Positions 1 to 6,161 are shown, numbered from the stretch's first letter. The stretch: 6,161 bases of DNA from Candidatus Cloacimonadota bacterium (GCA_016938155.1 JAFGVF010000034.1:1-6161), one strand, 5' to 3'. Numbers and translations are program-made. The notes: generated from the sequence alone by a model not told the origin.

Positions 1-189
1 AAAGTACCATCAGAAGTATATATCGCCTAATAAATAACTATGTAAACTTATATACAATAACATTGGTAACTATTTTAGGACACTTCAATGGTAAAATGCA
101 TTATAAATGCAGGTGTGTACTGTGTATTTTTACAGTTCTTGGAGATAATATTATGTAAACTAAGAAATTCGGCAGGCTGGAAGCATGTC

Positions 190-298
190 TTAAAGTAAGG
201 CACGCATCCCCGCTTGCCTCTTTTGTAGAGCGACACTCCGGGTTGCTTCTTCTCTTCAAACTGCAGGTTTGCGTACAGCACGCATCCCTGCTTGCTCT
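190..298. repeat. Degenerate hairpin-forming repeat cluster
   Basis: Two 18-bp units, GCACGCATCCCCGCTTGC at 200-217 and GCACGCATCCCTGCTTGC at 278-295, differ at one base. Each sits in an imperfect palindrome (198-219 and 277-296) in which flanking GGCA/TGCC in the first corresponds to AGCA/TGCT in the second, so the outer pair changes from G-C to A-T while pairing is kept. A third, more diverged unit lies at about 224-248. A related imperfect hairpin, GGCAGGC/GCATGTC, is at 171-189. This looks like a dispersed intergenic repeat family rather than coding DNA; the family is not identified. Confidence 0.55.
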
Positions 299-540
299 CT
301 TATATTCTGCGGGGCTTCATGCGAAGGGGAGTTCCGTGTTTCTTATCGCTTTAAGAAAGTCGGTTCTCGCTCGCTTATTGCACCTATTCACATAACTACT
401 CGTAACAACAAAAAAGCACTTAATCCTTCTCGTTTCATATTTTTCGTTTGGCTATCAATAGGTTATGATGAACAGTCTCTAAGTTTGTGAAAAAGCAAAT
501 GATTGGAAGCCTTGATTGCATAACAACTCAGGAGAATTGT

Positions 541-559
541 TTCTTCTCGCTGTGAAGAA
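541..559. repeat. Short inverted repeat TTCTTC/GAAGAA
   Basis: TTCTTC at 541-546 pairs perfectly with GAAGAA at 554-559 around a 7-base loop. It is the first of a run of small hairpins extending to about 701. There is no T-tract after it, so it is not a typical terminator. Confidence 0.4.
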
Positions 560-560
560 G

Positions 561-581
561 TTCAGCCCATGTAGGGCTGAA
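561..581. repeat. Inverted repeat TTCAGCCC/GGGCTGAA
   Basis: An 8-bp perfect stem (561-568 with 574-581) closes a 5-base loop, ATGTA. The stem has the CCC/GGG core shared with other hairpins of this run. No T-tract follows. Confidence 0.6.
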
Positions 582-599
582 TGGTCATTTGGGGATTAT

Positions 600-621
600 C
601 CATGGGTCGGCAGACCCATGG
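600..621. repeat. Inverted repeat CCATGGGTC/GACCCATGG
   Basis: A 9-bp perfect stem (600-608 with 613-621) closes a 4-base loop, GGCA. It is the longest perfect stem in the run. The outer six bases on each side, CCATGG, are themselves palindromic. Confidence 0.65.
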
Positions 622-632
622 CTATTCACAAG

Positions 633-649
633 TAACCCTTATAGGGTTA
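633..649. repeat. Inverted repeat TAACCCT/AGGGTTA
   Basis: A 7-bp perfect stem (633-639 with 643-649) closes a 3-base loop. The CCC/GGG core again matches the neighbouring hairpins. A further weak element, GCCC (686-689) with GGGC (698-701), follows about 40 bases later and may be the last, degraded member of the run. Confidence 0.55.
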
Positions 650-738
650 GCAAATACAACGATATCCGTAGGGGTTTAACATTAAGCCCTCCCTTTTGGG
701 CACAAATTATTGTAAACCACTAATACAACAACACAAGA

Positions 739-828
739 AACAAGGAAGCCGCTGCTTCGCGAGTAACCCCCTCTATCACGAAAAACAAGGGAGTCACTGC
801 TTCACCATTAACTCCCTGAAAGTACTCA
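739..828. repeat. Two-copy 45-bp tandem repeat
   Basis: Copies start at 739 and 784. Their first 34 bases (739-772 and 784-817) match at 27 positions by hand alignment; the remaining 11 bases of each unit are not clearly similar. The second copy carries an inverted GGGAGT (789-794)/ACTCCC (811-816). The period is a multiple of three, so a minus-strand frame reads through both as 15-residue repeats, but the protein copies are less alike than the DNA (6 of 11 core residues, and six of the seven base differences change the amino acid). This favours a non-coding repeat. Confidence 0.55.
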
Positions 829-938
829 TCACAAGTCAATAGAATTAAGCTCCATATTAGAGAGTTAAACACAAGATTAACTTGACACAAGCTATTTATT
901 TTGATTGCGTGACTATTAGAAAGCATTAACATCAACCT

Positions 939-945
939 AGGAGGT
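939..945 (+). promoter_or_regulatory. Strong ribosome binding site supporting the GTG start
   Basis: AGGAGGT lies just upstream of GTG at 950, with five bases between AGGAGG and the start codon. It decides the start: the GTG is followed immediately by a Lys-containing signal peptide, and no ATG offers a comparable site. Confidence 0.8.
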
Positions 946-949
946 AACA

Positions 950-2383
950 GTGAAAAGCTATAAGATTTTTAGTTTCTTATGTTTACTATTTGCTATTACG
1001 ATAAATATCTCTGCAGATACATGGAATTATGATTTTGGTACGGGAACAGGCTCATTTATAACTGCAGGACAATCAACAACATTTTTACCGGCTCCTCCTT
1101 CAGGAACAGCAAGAGTGCGTGTTGGAACTGCCGGTGGAAGTATTAATATGGATAACCCTGGACTGGCAGGACTTGGAACCAATACAGAACTCAGGATTGT
1201 TGCCCCGACAAGCACGCAATACAACAAATTTGCCATCTATGACTACACAGCAAGTCAGACCTTTCAGATTAAATTTTCAATGCTAATGGGGTCAAGTACG
1301 GGTGGAAATGTAGATAGTGGTAGTTTTTATTTCTTCACCGGAGATGGTGATAGGTTTTCAGGAAATTCCGGTTTCTCAGATGACCAGACTTTTGCAGCAT
1401 TGCAAATGATTTTAGGATCTGGAGGAACAGTTAATCTCAGGTATCGCAGAACAGGTGCTTGGGTAACTATTAGCTCTACTCCTGTCGCACAGAGTATTCT
1501 ACTTGATTTTGAAATTTATGGTAATAACACTGCAAGCACTATCAACTATACTTATGGCGGGAACAGCCAGAGCATAGCAGCTAATACCTTTGACCTATGG
1601 ATAAATGGTAGTTTATACGGTGATGACCTTGTGAAAGACAGGCTGGCTGATACTGCGAATATTGATTCATTTATGTTCTATGGCGAAAGTAGTGTCGGCA
1701 ATGTTGCCAATCTATTTATAGATGACATAACTTATCAAAATACCATTGATTCAGATGAGATTCTACCAATTGAACTCACTTCTTTTACCGCCACCACAAC
1801 ACAACAAGATTTAGTACGATTGGATTGGATAACTCAGTCCGAATCAGGAGTTTGTGGATATTACATTTACCGGAATTCCATTGACACACTTCCTACAGCT
1901 AATGCTGTTAGTCCTCTGATTTCTCCAACCAATACATCAAGTGAGCATGCCTATACTTTCACCGATACTGAAGTTGAGAACGGGACATGGTATTATTGGT
2001 TGCAGAATCTTAGTTTAAACGGGGAAACTCAGTTTCATGGACCGATTTCGATTGAACTTAACAAAGAGGATGATGAAGATAATCCTGATATTCCTGAAGA
2101 TCAGCAATCTGTTGGCTTACAGAGTGTTTTTCCGAATCCTTTTAATCCCTCAACTTCGATCGCCTTTTATTTGGAGAGTGATCATTGGGTTGACATAGAT
2201 GTTTTCAACACAAAGGGACAGAAAGTTCGCTCTCTGGAAAGTTTATATGTTAATAGTGGTAGTCATGTAACCACTTGGGATGGTATGGACAACAATGGGA
2301 AGAGCGTATCCTCCGGTGTGTACACTGTGCGGATGATAGCAGGACAATCCTGCACTACCAAGAGAGTAGTACTATTGAAGTAA
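950..2383 (+). CDS. Secreted multidomain protein with C-terminal FlgD-like/type A sorting domain
   Basis: This encodes a 477-aa exported protein. A signal peptide spans residues 1-22 (basic KSYK, hydrophobic core, likely cleavage after NISA). Residues about 23-266 form a beta-rich module beginning WNYDFGTGTGSF, rich in Gly, Ser and Thr, with GDG near 131-133 and LFIDDI near 255-260; similar modules occur in secreted Bacteroidota proteins, function unknown to me. Residues about 271-370 (LPIELTSFTA...WITQSESG) look like a fibronectin III-type domain. An acidic linker at 371-384 precedes the C-terminal domain, 388-477, with PNPFNP at 395-400, WDG and SGVY. In FCB bacteria such domains direct type IX-type secretion and surface attachment; that this one does so is inferred. 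Start is GTG with a strong ribosome binding site; a terminator follows 25 bases after the stop. No catalytic motif was seen. An adhesin or surface-layer role is possible. Confidence 0.88.
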   Translation: MKSYKIFSFLCLLFAITINISADTWNYDFGTGTGSFITAGQSTTFLPAPPSGTARVRVGTAGGSINMDNPGLAGLGTNTELRIVAPTSTQYNKFAIYDYTASQTFQIKFSMLMGSSTGGNVDSGSFYFFTGDGDRFSGNSGFSDDQTFAALQMILGSGGTVNLRYRRTGAWVTISSTPVAQSILLDFEIYGNNTASTINYTYGGNSQSIAANTFDLWINGSLYGDDLVKDRLADTANIDSFMFYGESSVGNVANLFIDDITYQNTIDSDEILPIELTSFTATTTQQDLVRLDWITQSESGVCGYYIYRNSIDTLPTANAVSPLISPTNTSSEHAYTFTDTEVENGTWYYWLQNLSLNGETQFHGPISIELNKEDDEDNPDIPEDQQSVGLQSVFPNPFNPSTSIAFYLESDHWVDIDVFNTKGQKVRSLESLYVNSGSHVTTWDGMDNNGKSVSSGVYTVRMIAGQSCTTKRVVLLK

Positions 2384-2407
2384 GAACTCTAAATATACAT
2401 ACAGTAG

Positions 2408-2451
2408 GGATTATTAACTGATAAATGCTTCGGTTAGTAATCCTTTTTTTT
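2408..2451 (+). terminator. Strong intrinsic terminator
   Basis: A 14-bp stem (2408-2421 with 2430-2443, two G-U pairs in RNA, no mismatch) closes an 8-base loop and is followed directly by eight T residues (2444-2451). It lies 25 bases past the first gene's stop codon and should end its transcript, so the next gene probably has its own promoter. Confidence 0.92.
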
Positions 2452-2542
2452 CAACATCCTGTTTATAAATGTTGTTTTCCTGCTTGACTTTATTAATAGC
2501 TTAGCCACAAAATGACAATTATATGAGATGTTACAATAAACT

Positions 2543-2557
2543 GCCCTAATCTGGGGC
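2543..2557 (+). promoter_or_regulatory. Small leader hairpin before the second gene
   Basis: GCCC (2543-2546) pairs with GGGC (2554-2557) around 7 bases and ends four bases before the ribosome binding site. It could modestly affect translation initiation or be chance; the stem is only four pairs. Its CCC/GGG core resembles the hairpins at 561-649. Confidence 0.25.
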
Positions 2558-2560
2558 TAT

Positions 2561-2565
2561 AGGAG
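2561..2565 (+). promoter_or_regulatory. Ribosome binding site of the second gene
   Basis: AGGAG, six bases before ATG at 2572. Together with the signal peptide that begins directly at this Met, it fixes the start. Confidence 0.75.
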
Positions 2566-2571
2566 ATAAAC

Positions 2572-5061
2572 ATGAAGAGATTGTTCTCAATTTTGATAGT
2601 ACTAACTATCTTTTTAAGTTCACTAATGGCTATTGAGGTTACCATCGGGGCAGGTGACCAACAGGCACTCATTCCTGTAAACATGTACTACCGAAACAGT
2701 CTGTTTGAGACTATCTATTTATCGGAAGAATTGAATATTGGCGGAATGATTACAGGGATAAAATTCTATAACAACTTTCAGGATAACCTTCCCAATAAAC
2801 CGACTAATATCTGGCTCGGTGAGACAGCGAGGACAAATCTCAGTAATGGTTGGATTCCTTCCTCAGCACTGACGCAAGTATTTGCAGGTGATGTTATTTA
2901 TCCTCCCGGAAACAATGATATTGTAATTACTTTCACAACCCCGTTTTTTTATAGTGGAGAGAACCTTGTTATGATGGTTCAGCGTCCTTATGAACAGGAT
3001 TATTATGGACCATCGGATTACTTCTATTGTCAGACCGTTGGCAATAATAGATCCTTGATGACCTACAACGATAATTCTATAATTGAGCCAACGAATCCGC
3101 CGACTACCGGCGTAACAGGGCAGTTCCCCAAGACTACTTTTATGGTAACTGTCACAGGAATGGGATCATTAAACGGTATTGTTACTGTAAACGGCTCCCC
3201 TTTGGATGGGGCAACTGTTACTGTAAGTAATTCTGTTCGCAGTTATACAACCGGAGCTGATGGAAGTTATTCCTTCCCATACATCCCAACCGGTGAACAT
3301 ACGATAACTGCTTCTAAAATTGGCTATTCAATCGAATCGAGTGATGTTACAATCGTTGAGAACCAAACAACCACAGAGGATTTTAACCTGACATTGCTCG
3401 GATTAGTCACTGTGAATGGAAGAATCGTTGGGAGTGATGCACCTGATATTGGCATTGCTACAGCAGAGCTTTCGCTTTATGGATATGCCTCTTTTACAAC
3501 TCTAACCGATGCAAATGGTAACTTTGTGATAAATGATGTATATGCAGGTCAGACATATAATTATGAAATAACCGCAGATAGTTATCAGGTTACATCAGGA
3601 CTATTGACAGTTGGAGAGACAGATATGGATGCTGGAAACCTGATTGTGAATGAGCTTGCTTATCCACCCATGAATGTGCTGGCTGTGGAAGACTCAACCC
3701 TGTCAACCGTAACCATAACCTGGGAAGAACCAATTGCAGCCGAGGAAGGCTGGCTCGCTTATGATAATGGTGAGAACTATACCTCATTCGGGACAGGCGG
3801 TTCTTTAAGCTTTGATGTAGCAATCCGTTTCCCCGCAAGCGACCTTACCGATTATGCAGGTGGTTATCTGCAAGCAGTTAAAATTTGGCCTGCAACCGGA
3901 GGTAATTTCTCCGTTCGTGTATGGACGGGTGGTACAGCTACAGAACCAGGGACAATGGTTGTTGACCAACCGATTATCCCCGTTTTAAACAGCTGGAATA
4001 CGATAATCTTGAATACACCTGTGCCTATTACCGGAACGGAAGAGCTTTGGTTCGGATTTCTCTGTGATGTAACGGGAGTTAATCCTGCCTATGCCGGAGT
4101 GGACGAAGGACCGGCTGTAAACGGCTTCAGCAATATGATCTACTGGCAGGGGAATTGGACTACTCTGCTTGCAGTAAACTCGTATTGCAATTTTAATTGG
4201 AATATTGAAGGTTATGCAGGTATGACGGCTCCCTCAGATGTAAGGGACTTAATACCTTTATCAGCTAATGGAGTTACTAACCTTCATGGAAATAATCGTC
4301 AGATGATTGGTTATAATGTCTTCAGACTGCTCGAGGGAACGGAAGAAAGCCACGATAATTGGCAGCTTGTAGGAGAAGAGGCAATAACCGATACTATGAT
4401 TGTTGATACAGAGTGGTTTGATGTTGCCCCAGCAATTTACAGGTGGGCTGTACAAACCGTTTATACCGGCGGAGTGGTGTCTGATTATTCCTTTACTGAC
4501 ACTATTGAAAGAAGCAATATGTATGGTACAGTAACCGGAATTGTATATACGAGTCCGAATATTCCTATAGTCGGTGCAGTTGTCTCTTTTGGCGATGAAA
4601 TTGCGATAACATCAGATACCGGAACATATTTCAGAGATATCCTGGCAGGAACATATACTGTAACTTGCACAGCAGATGGATATGTTGATTATATTCAGGA
4701 AGATGTCGTTATTACAGCCGACCAAACGCATACCATCAATATTCAAATGGATGTCTTAGCTAATCAGGAAAGCTGTTTGCCTCTCATAACTCGTTTGAAT
4801 AATAATTACCCTAATCCCTTTAATCCGGAAACAACTTTCAGCTTCGATATCAAAGAAAGATGCAAGGTAACTCTGGATATATTCAACATCAAAGGACAGC
4901 TTGTGCATTCTCTCATGGATGAGATGGTTAACCAGGGAAGCCATTCCGTAATCTGGAATGGAAAGGATGTTAGTGGCAAAACGGTATCCAGCGGAGTTTA
5001 TTACTATCGGTTACAAGCAGGTGAATACACAGCAACCAAATGTATGGTGCTGATGAAATAA
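2572..5061 (+). CDS. Large secreted multidomain protein with regulatory-like, Fn3-like and FlgD-like sorting domains
   Basis: This encodes an 829-aa exported protein. The signal peptide is residues 1-20 (MKRLFSI..., cleavage probably after SLMA). Residues about 21-195 are an unassigned beta-rich module (GAGDQQALIPVNMYYRNSL, later WLGET and GENLVMMVQRPY). Carboxypeptidase regulatory-like beta-sandwiches follow at about 198-275 (GIVTVNGSPLDGATV, ADGSYSFPYIPTGEHT) and 279-359, and a third lies at about 652-726. A fibronectin III-like domain starts at about 364 (MNVLAVEDSTLSTVTITWEEP) but is interrupted by a jelly-roll-like module at about 391-548 (DVAIRFPASDL, FSVRVWTGG, ELWFGF) and seems to resume at about 552-645 (GYNVFRL, YRWAVQTVYTGGVVSDYS). 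The sorting domain is 740-829 with NYPNPFNP at 745-752. Surface display through a type IX-like route is expected from family knowledge. No protease or glycosidase signature was seen, so adhesion or scaffolding is inferred. Confidence 0.9.
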   Translation: MKRLFSILIVLTIFLSSLMAIEVTIGAGDQQALIPVNMYYRNSLFETIYLSEELNIGGMITGIKFYNNFQDNLPNKPTNIWLGETARTNLSNGWIPSSALTQVFAGDVIYPPGNNDIVITFTTPFFYSGENLVMMVQRPYEQDYYGPSDYFYCQTVGNNRSLMTYNDNSIIEPTNPPTTGVTGQFPKTTFMVTVTGMGSLNGIVTVNGSPLDGATVTVSNSVRSYTTGADGSYSFPYIPTGEHTITASKIGYSIESSDVTIVENQTTTEDFNLTLLGLVTVNGRIVGSDAPDIGIATAELSLYGYASFTTLTDANGNFVINDVYAGQTYNYEITADSYQVTSGLLTVGETDMDAGNLIVNELAYPPMNVLAVEDSTLSTVTITWEEPIAAEEGWLAYDNGENYTSFGTGGSLSFDVAIRFPASDLTDYAGGYLQAVKIWPATGGNFSVRVWTGGTATEPGTMVVDQPIIPVLNSWNTIILNTPVPITGTEELWFGFLCDVTGVNPAYAGVDEGPAVNGFSNMIYWQGNWTTLLAVNSYCNFNWNIEGYAGMTAPSDVRDLIPLSANGVTNLHGNNRQMIGYNVFRLLEGTEESHDNWQLVGEEAITDTMIVDTEWFDVAPAIYRWAVQTVYTGGVVSDYSFTDTIERSNMYGTVTGIVYTSPNIPIVGAVVSFGDEIAITSDTGTYFRDILAGTYTVTCTADGYVDYIQEDVVITADQTHTINIQMDVLANQESCLPLITRLNNNYPNPFNPETTFSFDIKERCKVTLDIFNIKGQLVHSLMDEMVNQGSHSVIWNGKDVSGKTVSSGVYYYRLQAGEYTATKCMVLMK

Positions 5062-5105
5062 GGAACTTATTCACTGGCTTTTGTCTGGCGAATTTGAGAA
5101 ACCCG

Positions 5106-5156
5106 ACCGTGGGTGAACCGTGGCTCAACCGTGGGTTGACCGTGGAAGCCACGGTT
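5106..5156. repeat. Four 11-bp tandem repeats capped by an inverted copy
   Basis: ACCGTGG recurs exactly every 11 bases at 5106, 5117, 5128 and 5139, each followed by a variable four-base tail (GTGA, CTCA, GTTG, AAGC). An inverted copy, CCACGGT, is at 5149-5155. The last repeat pairs with it as a 7-bp stem with a 3-base loop. The two middle repeats, each preceded by A, can pair with CCACGGTT (5149-5156) over 8 bp, so alternative hairpins are possible. It lies 45 bases beyond the plus-strand stop codon. Function is unknown. Confidence 0.75.
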
Positions 5157-5197
5157 GGGATATGGATGAGGTACGGTTAACCAAGGGTTGGTTGTCT

Positions 5198-5224
5198 CAA
5201 TCTCATAAGACTGAGATTGCAATC
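5198..5224. terminator. Overlapping palindromes, possible bidirectional 3'-end hairpin
   Basis: CAATCTCA (5198-5205) pairs perfectly with TGAGATTG (5212-5219) around a 6-base loop. The right arm also forms a second perfect palindrome, GATTGCAATC (5215-5224). Placement between two convergent genes suits transcript termination or 3'-end protection in both directions, but neither strand has a T-tract after the stem, so an intrinsic terminator is only one possibility. Confidence 0.35.
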
Positions 5225-5243
5225 AGTTATTGAAATACTTATC

Positions 5244-6161
5244 CTATAGTGGAGCGGAGAGCACAATGATTAATCTGGTTCCACCTGAATCACGGGTTTT
5301 ATTTTGACTCGTTTGATTGGGATTTGAATCCTGAAGGTCTATATCTTTCCATTTAACGGGGATAACCTGTTGAATCTTACATGAAAGTGTCCATTCTTTC
5401 CAGGCAAGTGTGGTGGAGATTGGTAAGACAAAATATCCGTCAATCTCATTGCTGAAATCATATTCATTTGTGTCGTAGCCAAGGAAGAAGGGGAACATTA
5501 TGTAGTAGCGTTGCTTGATGACAATATCCTGTTTTTGGAAGAGGTGATTGTATTCAGCAGTAAGTTTTAACTCACCGGAAAGGCTTCCATAGCGGAATCC
5601 TTTTTTCCAAGTTGCGGACAGGAAGGGGCTGAGAGCATCAATATCAGCTTTTTTTAGACGAGTACGGCTATCGAGAAACACATCCATGAAACTGAAGGGC
5701 CAGATGTCGAGGTAGGAATCATCTCCACAACGGGAAGAAAACCATTTACCACCTCCGATTAAGGTAAGCGATGAACGGGGTTGATATGAAATCCAGCCGG
5801 TAGCATGGAACAACTCAACCTTATCAAGTTTACCGTATTGCTCTCCATTATATCGCCAATCCGCTCCCATAAGACTGTAATCTCCCTCAAGCCCTATGTC
5901 AAACTTACGGGATAATTGCTGATGATAAAGTGTATTAAACGAGCTGCTCCAACACCTGTTATGAAAGCTCCCATCAGCCTTTTGCGGGGATATAAAGTGA
6001 GCATTCAGAGACATTGTTCGCTTGAATGTTTGATATTCTACTTGTGTTTCGGAAGTCAACCACCTGAACGGAATTAACCCTCTATTAGACTGCACATCGT
6101 AATCTATTTCTGATTTAGATTGCCTCATCGAAGTCGCTATCTTCCAAAAACCGCTATCTAT
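5244..6161 (-). CDS. Beta-strand-rich protein, 5' end outside the window (possible outer-membrane barrel)
   Basis: The minus-strand frame is open to the right edge: 11 more codons lie upstream of the first ATG (6126-6128) with no stop, and that ATG has no good ribosome binding site. The gene therefore most likely begins outside the window and only its C-terminal 305 residues are seen. Counting from that Met, alternating polar and hydrophobic segments rich in Tyr, Trp and Phe occur at about 74-91, 103-130, 167-197, 202-217 and 228-257, as in transmembrane beta-barrels. The visible end, RLIIVLSAPL, lacks the terminal aromatic residue usual for barrel-assembly signals, and no sorting domain is present. 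I do not recognise the family; a barrel with an unusual end or another beta-rich envelope protein both fit. It is convergent with the preceding gene. Confidence 0.75.
   Translation of the reverse strand: MDSGFWKIATSMRQSKSEIDYDVQSNRGLIPFRWLTSETQVEYQTFKRTMSLNAHFISPQKADGSFHNRCWSSSFNTLYHQQLSRKFDIGLEGDYSLMGADWRYNGEQYGKLDKVELFHATGWISYQPRSSLTLIGGGKWFSSRCGDDSYLDIWPFSFMDVFLDSRTRLKKADIDALSPFLSATWKKGFRYGSLSGELKLTAEYNHLFQKQDIVIKQRYYIMFPFFLGYDTNEYDFSNEIDGYFVLPISTTLAWKEWTLSCKIQQVIPVKWKDIDLQDSNPNQTSQNKTRDSGGTRLIIVLSAPL

Larger units (their letters stand above)
1..949. other. Gene-free, repeat-rich upstream region
   Basis: No open frame here looks like a real gene. The short frames at 75-281 (minus) and 269-490 (plus) overlap each other, lack a ribosome binding site and have low-complexity translations that follow the repeat structure. 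A reading frame open at the left edge ends near 155 but shows no recognisable protein. From about 170 onward the stretch is dominated by short hairpin-forming and tandem repeats, listed separately. Positions 1-170 are AT-rich with nothing I can assign, and 330-540 shows no clear element. The region may be decayed mobile or repeat DNA; this is inference. Confidence 0.6.
5062..5243. other. Convergent intergenic region
   Basis: It separates the 3' ends of two convergent genes (stop TAA at 5059-5061 on plus, TAG read from 5244-5246 on minus). It contains the 11-bp tandem repeat, a small AACCAA/TTGGTT hairpin (5179-5184 with 5188-5193) and the palindrome pair at 5198-5224. No T-rich terminator was found on either strand. 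Confidence 0.6.

Noticed and set aside
75..281. Minus-strand frame of 68 codons
   Set aside because: It has no ribosome binding site, its middle section is built from the repeated units at 190-298, and it overlaps an opposite-strand frame. It is better explained as repeat DNA.
269..490. Plus-strand frame of 73 codons
   Set aside because: It starts inside a repeat unit, lacks a ribosome binding site and has no recognisable domain.
882..919. TTGACA at 882-887 as a sigma-70 -35 box for the first gene
   Set aside because: No acceptable -10 box occurs at 16-18 bases; the nearest AT-rich hexamers are 23-26 bases away. A Bacteroidota-type TAnnTTTG box is also not matched.
720..935. Minus-strand frame of 71 codons with 15-residue repeats
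   Set aside because: The peptide repeat follows a 45-bp DNA repeat whose differences are mostly amino-acid changing, and there is no convincing start signal.
2484..2537. TTGACT at 2484-2489 and TACAAT at 2532-2537 as promoter boxes for the second gene
   Set aside because: They are too far apart to be one promoter, and neither has a correctly spaced partner.
4970..5152. Minus-strand frame across the end of the second gene and the 11-bp repeats
   Set aside because: It overlaps the strongly supported sorting domain coding region and the repeat array, with no domain or ribosome binding site.
5106..5224. CRISPR-like array
   Set aside because: The repeat unit is only 7 conserved bases in an 11-base period, with no unique spacers of normal length and no cas genes.
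5251..5310. Short plus-strand frame starting with ATG at 5268 after a GGAG-like sequence
   Set aside because: It stops after 13 codons and lies wholly within the minus-strand coding region.

Overview
The window looks like chromosomal DNA from an uncultured bacterium of the Fibrobacteres-Chlorobi-Bacteroidetes (FCB) superphylum, most likely Cloacimonadota. The main reasons are two adjacent large secreted proteins that both end in an ungapped 90-residue FlgD-Ig-like/type A sorting domain carrying the motif PNPFNP, AT-rich codon use, and modules (carboxypeptidase regulatory-like, fibronectin III-like, jelly-roll-like) typical of that group's surface proteins. The phylum is inferred from protein style; no rRNA or tRNA gene is present to confirm it.

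Layout. Positions 1-949 hold no convincing gene. They contain a cluster of short hairpin-forming repeats (about 170-330), a run of small perfect inverted repeats with CCC/GGG cores (541-701) and a 45-bp tandem repeat (739-828). A GTG-started gene (950-2383, +) encodes a 477-aa secreted multidomain protein and is closed by a strong intrinsic terminator (2408-2451). After a short spacer, an ATG-started gene (2572-5061, +) encodes an 829-aa secreted multidomain protein. A convergent intergenic region (5062-5243) carries four 11-bp tandem repeats capped by an inverted copy, and a second palindrome. A 5'-truncated gene on the minus strand (5244-6161) encodes the C-terminal part of a beta-strand-rich protein, possibly an outer-membrane barrel.

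How the genes relate. The two plus-strand genes share their export architecture: signal peptide, passenger modules, C-terminal sorting domain. Their N-terminal modules differ and a terminator separates them, so they look like two independently transcribed cargo genes for the same secretion or anchoring route. No catalytic motif was recognised in either; adhesion, matrix or surface-display roles are inference. The minus-strand gene is convergent and has no demonstrated functional link to them. I found no defence system, CRISPR array, insertion-sequence transposase or RNA gene. The least explained material is the repeat DNA on both flanks.
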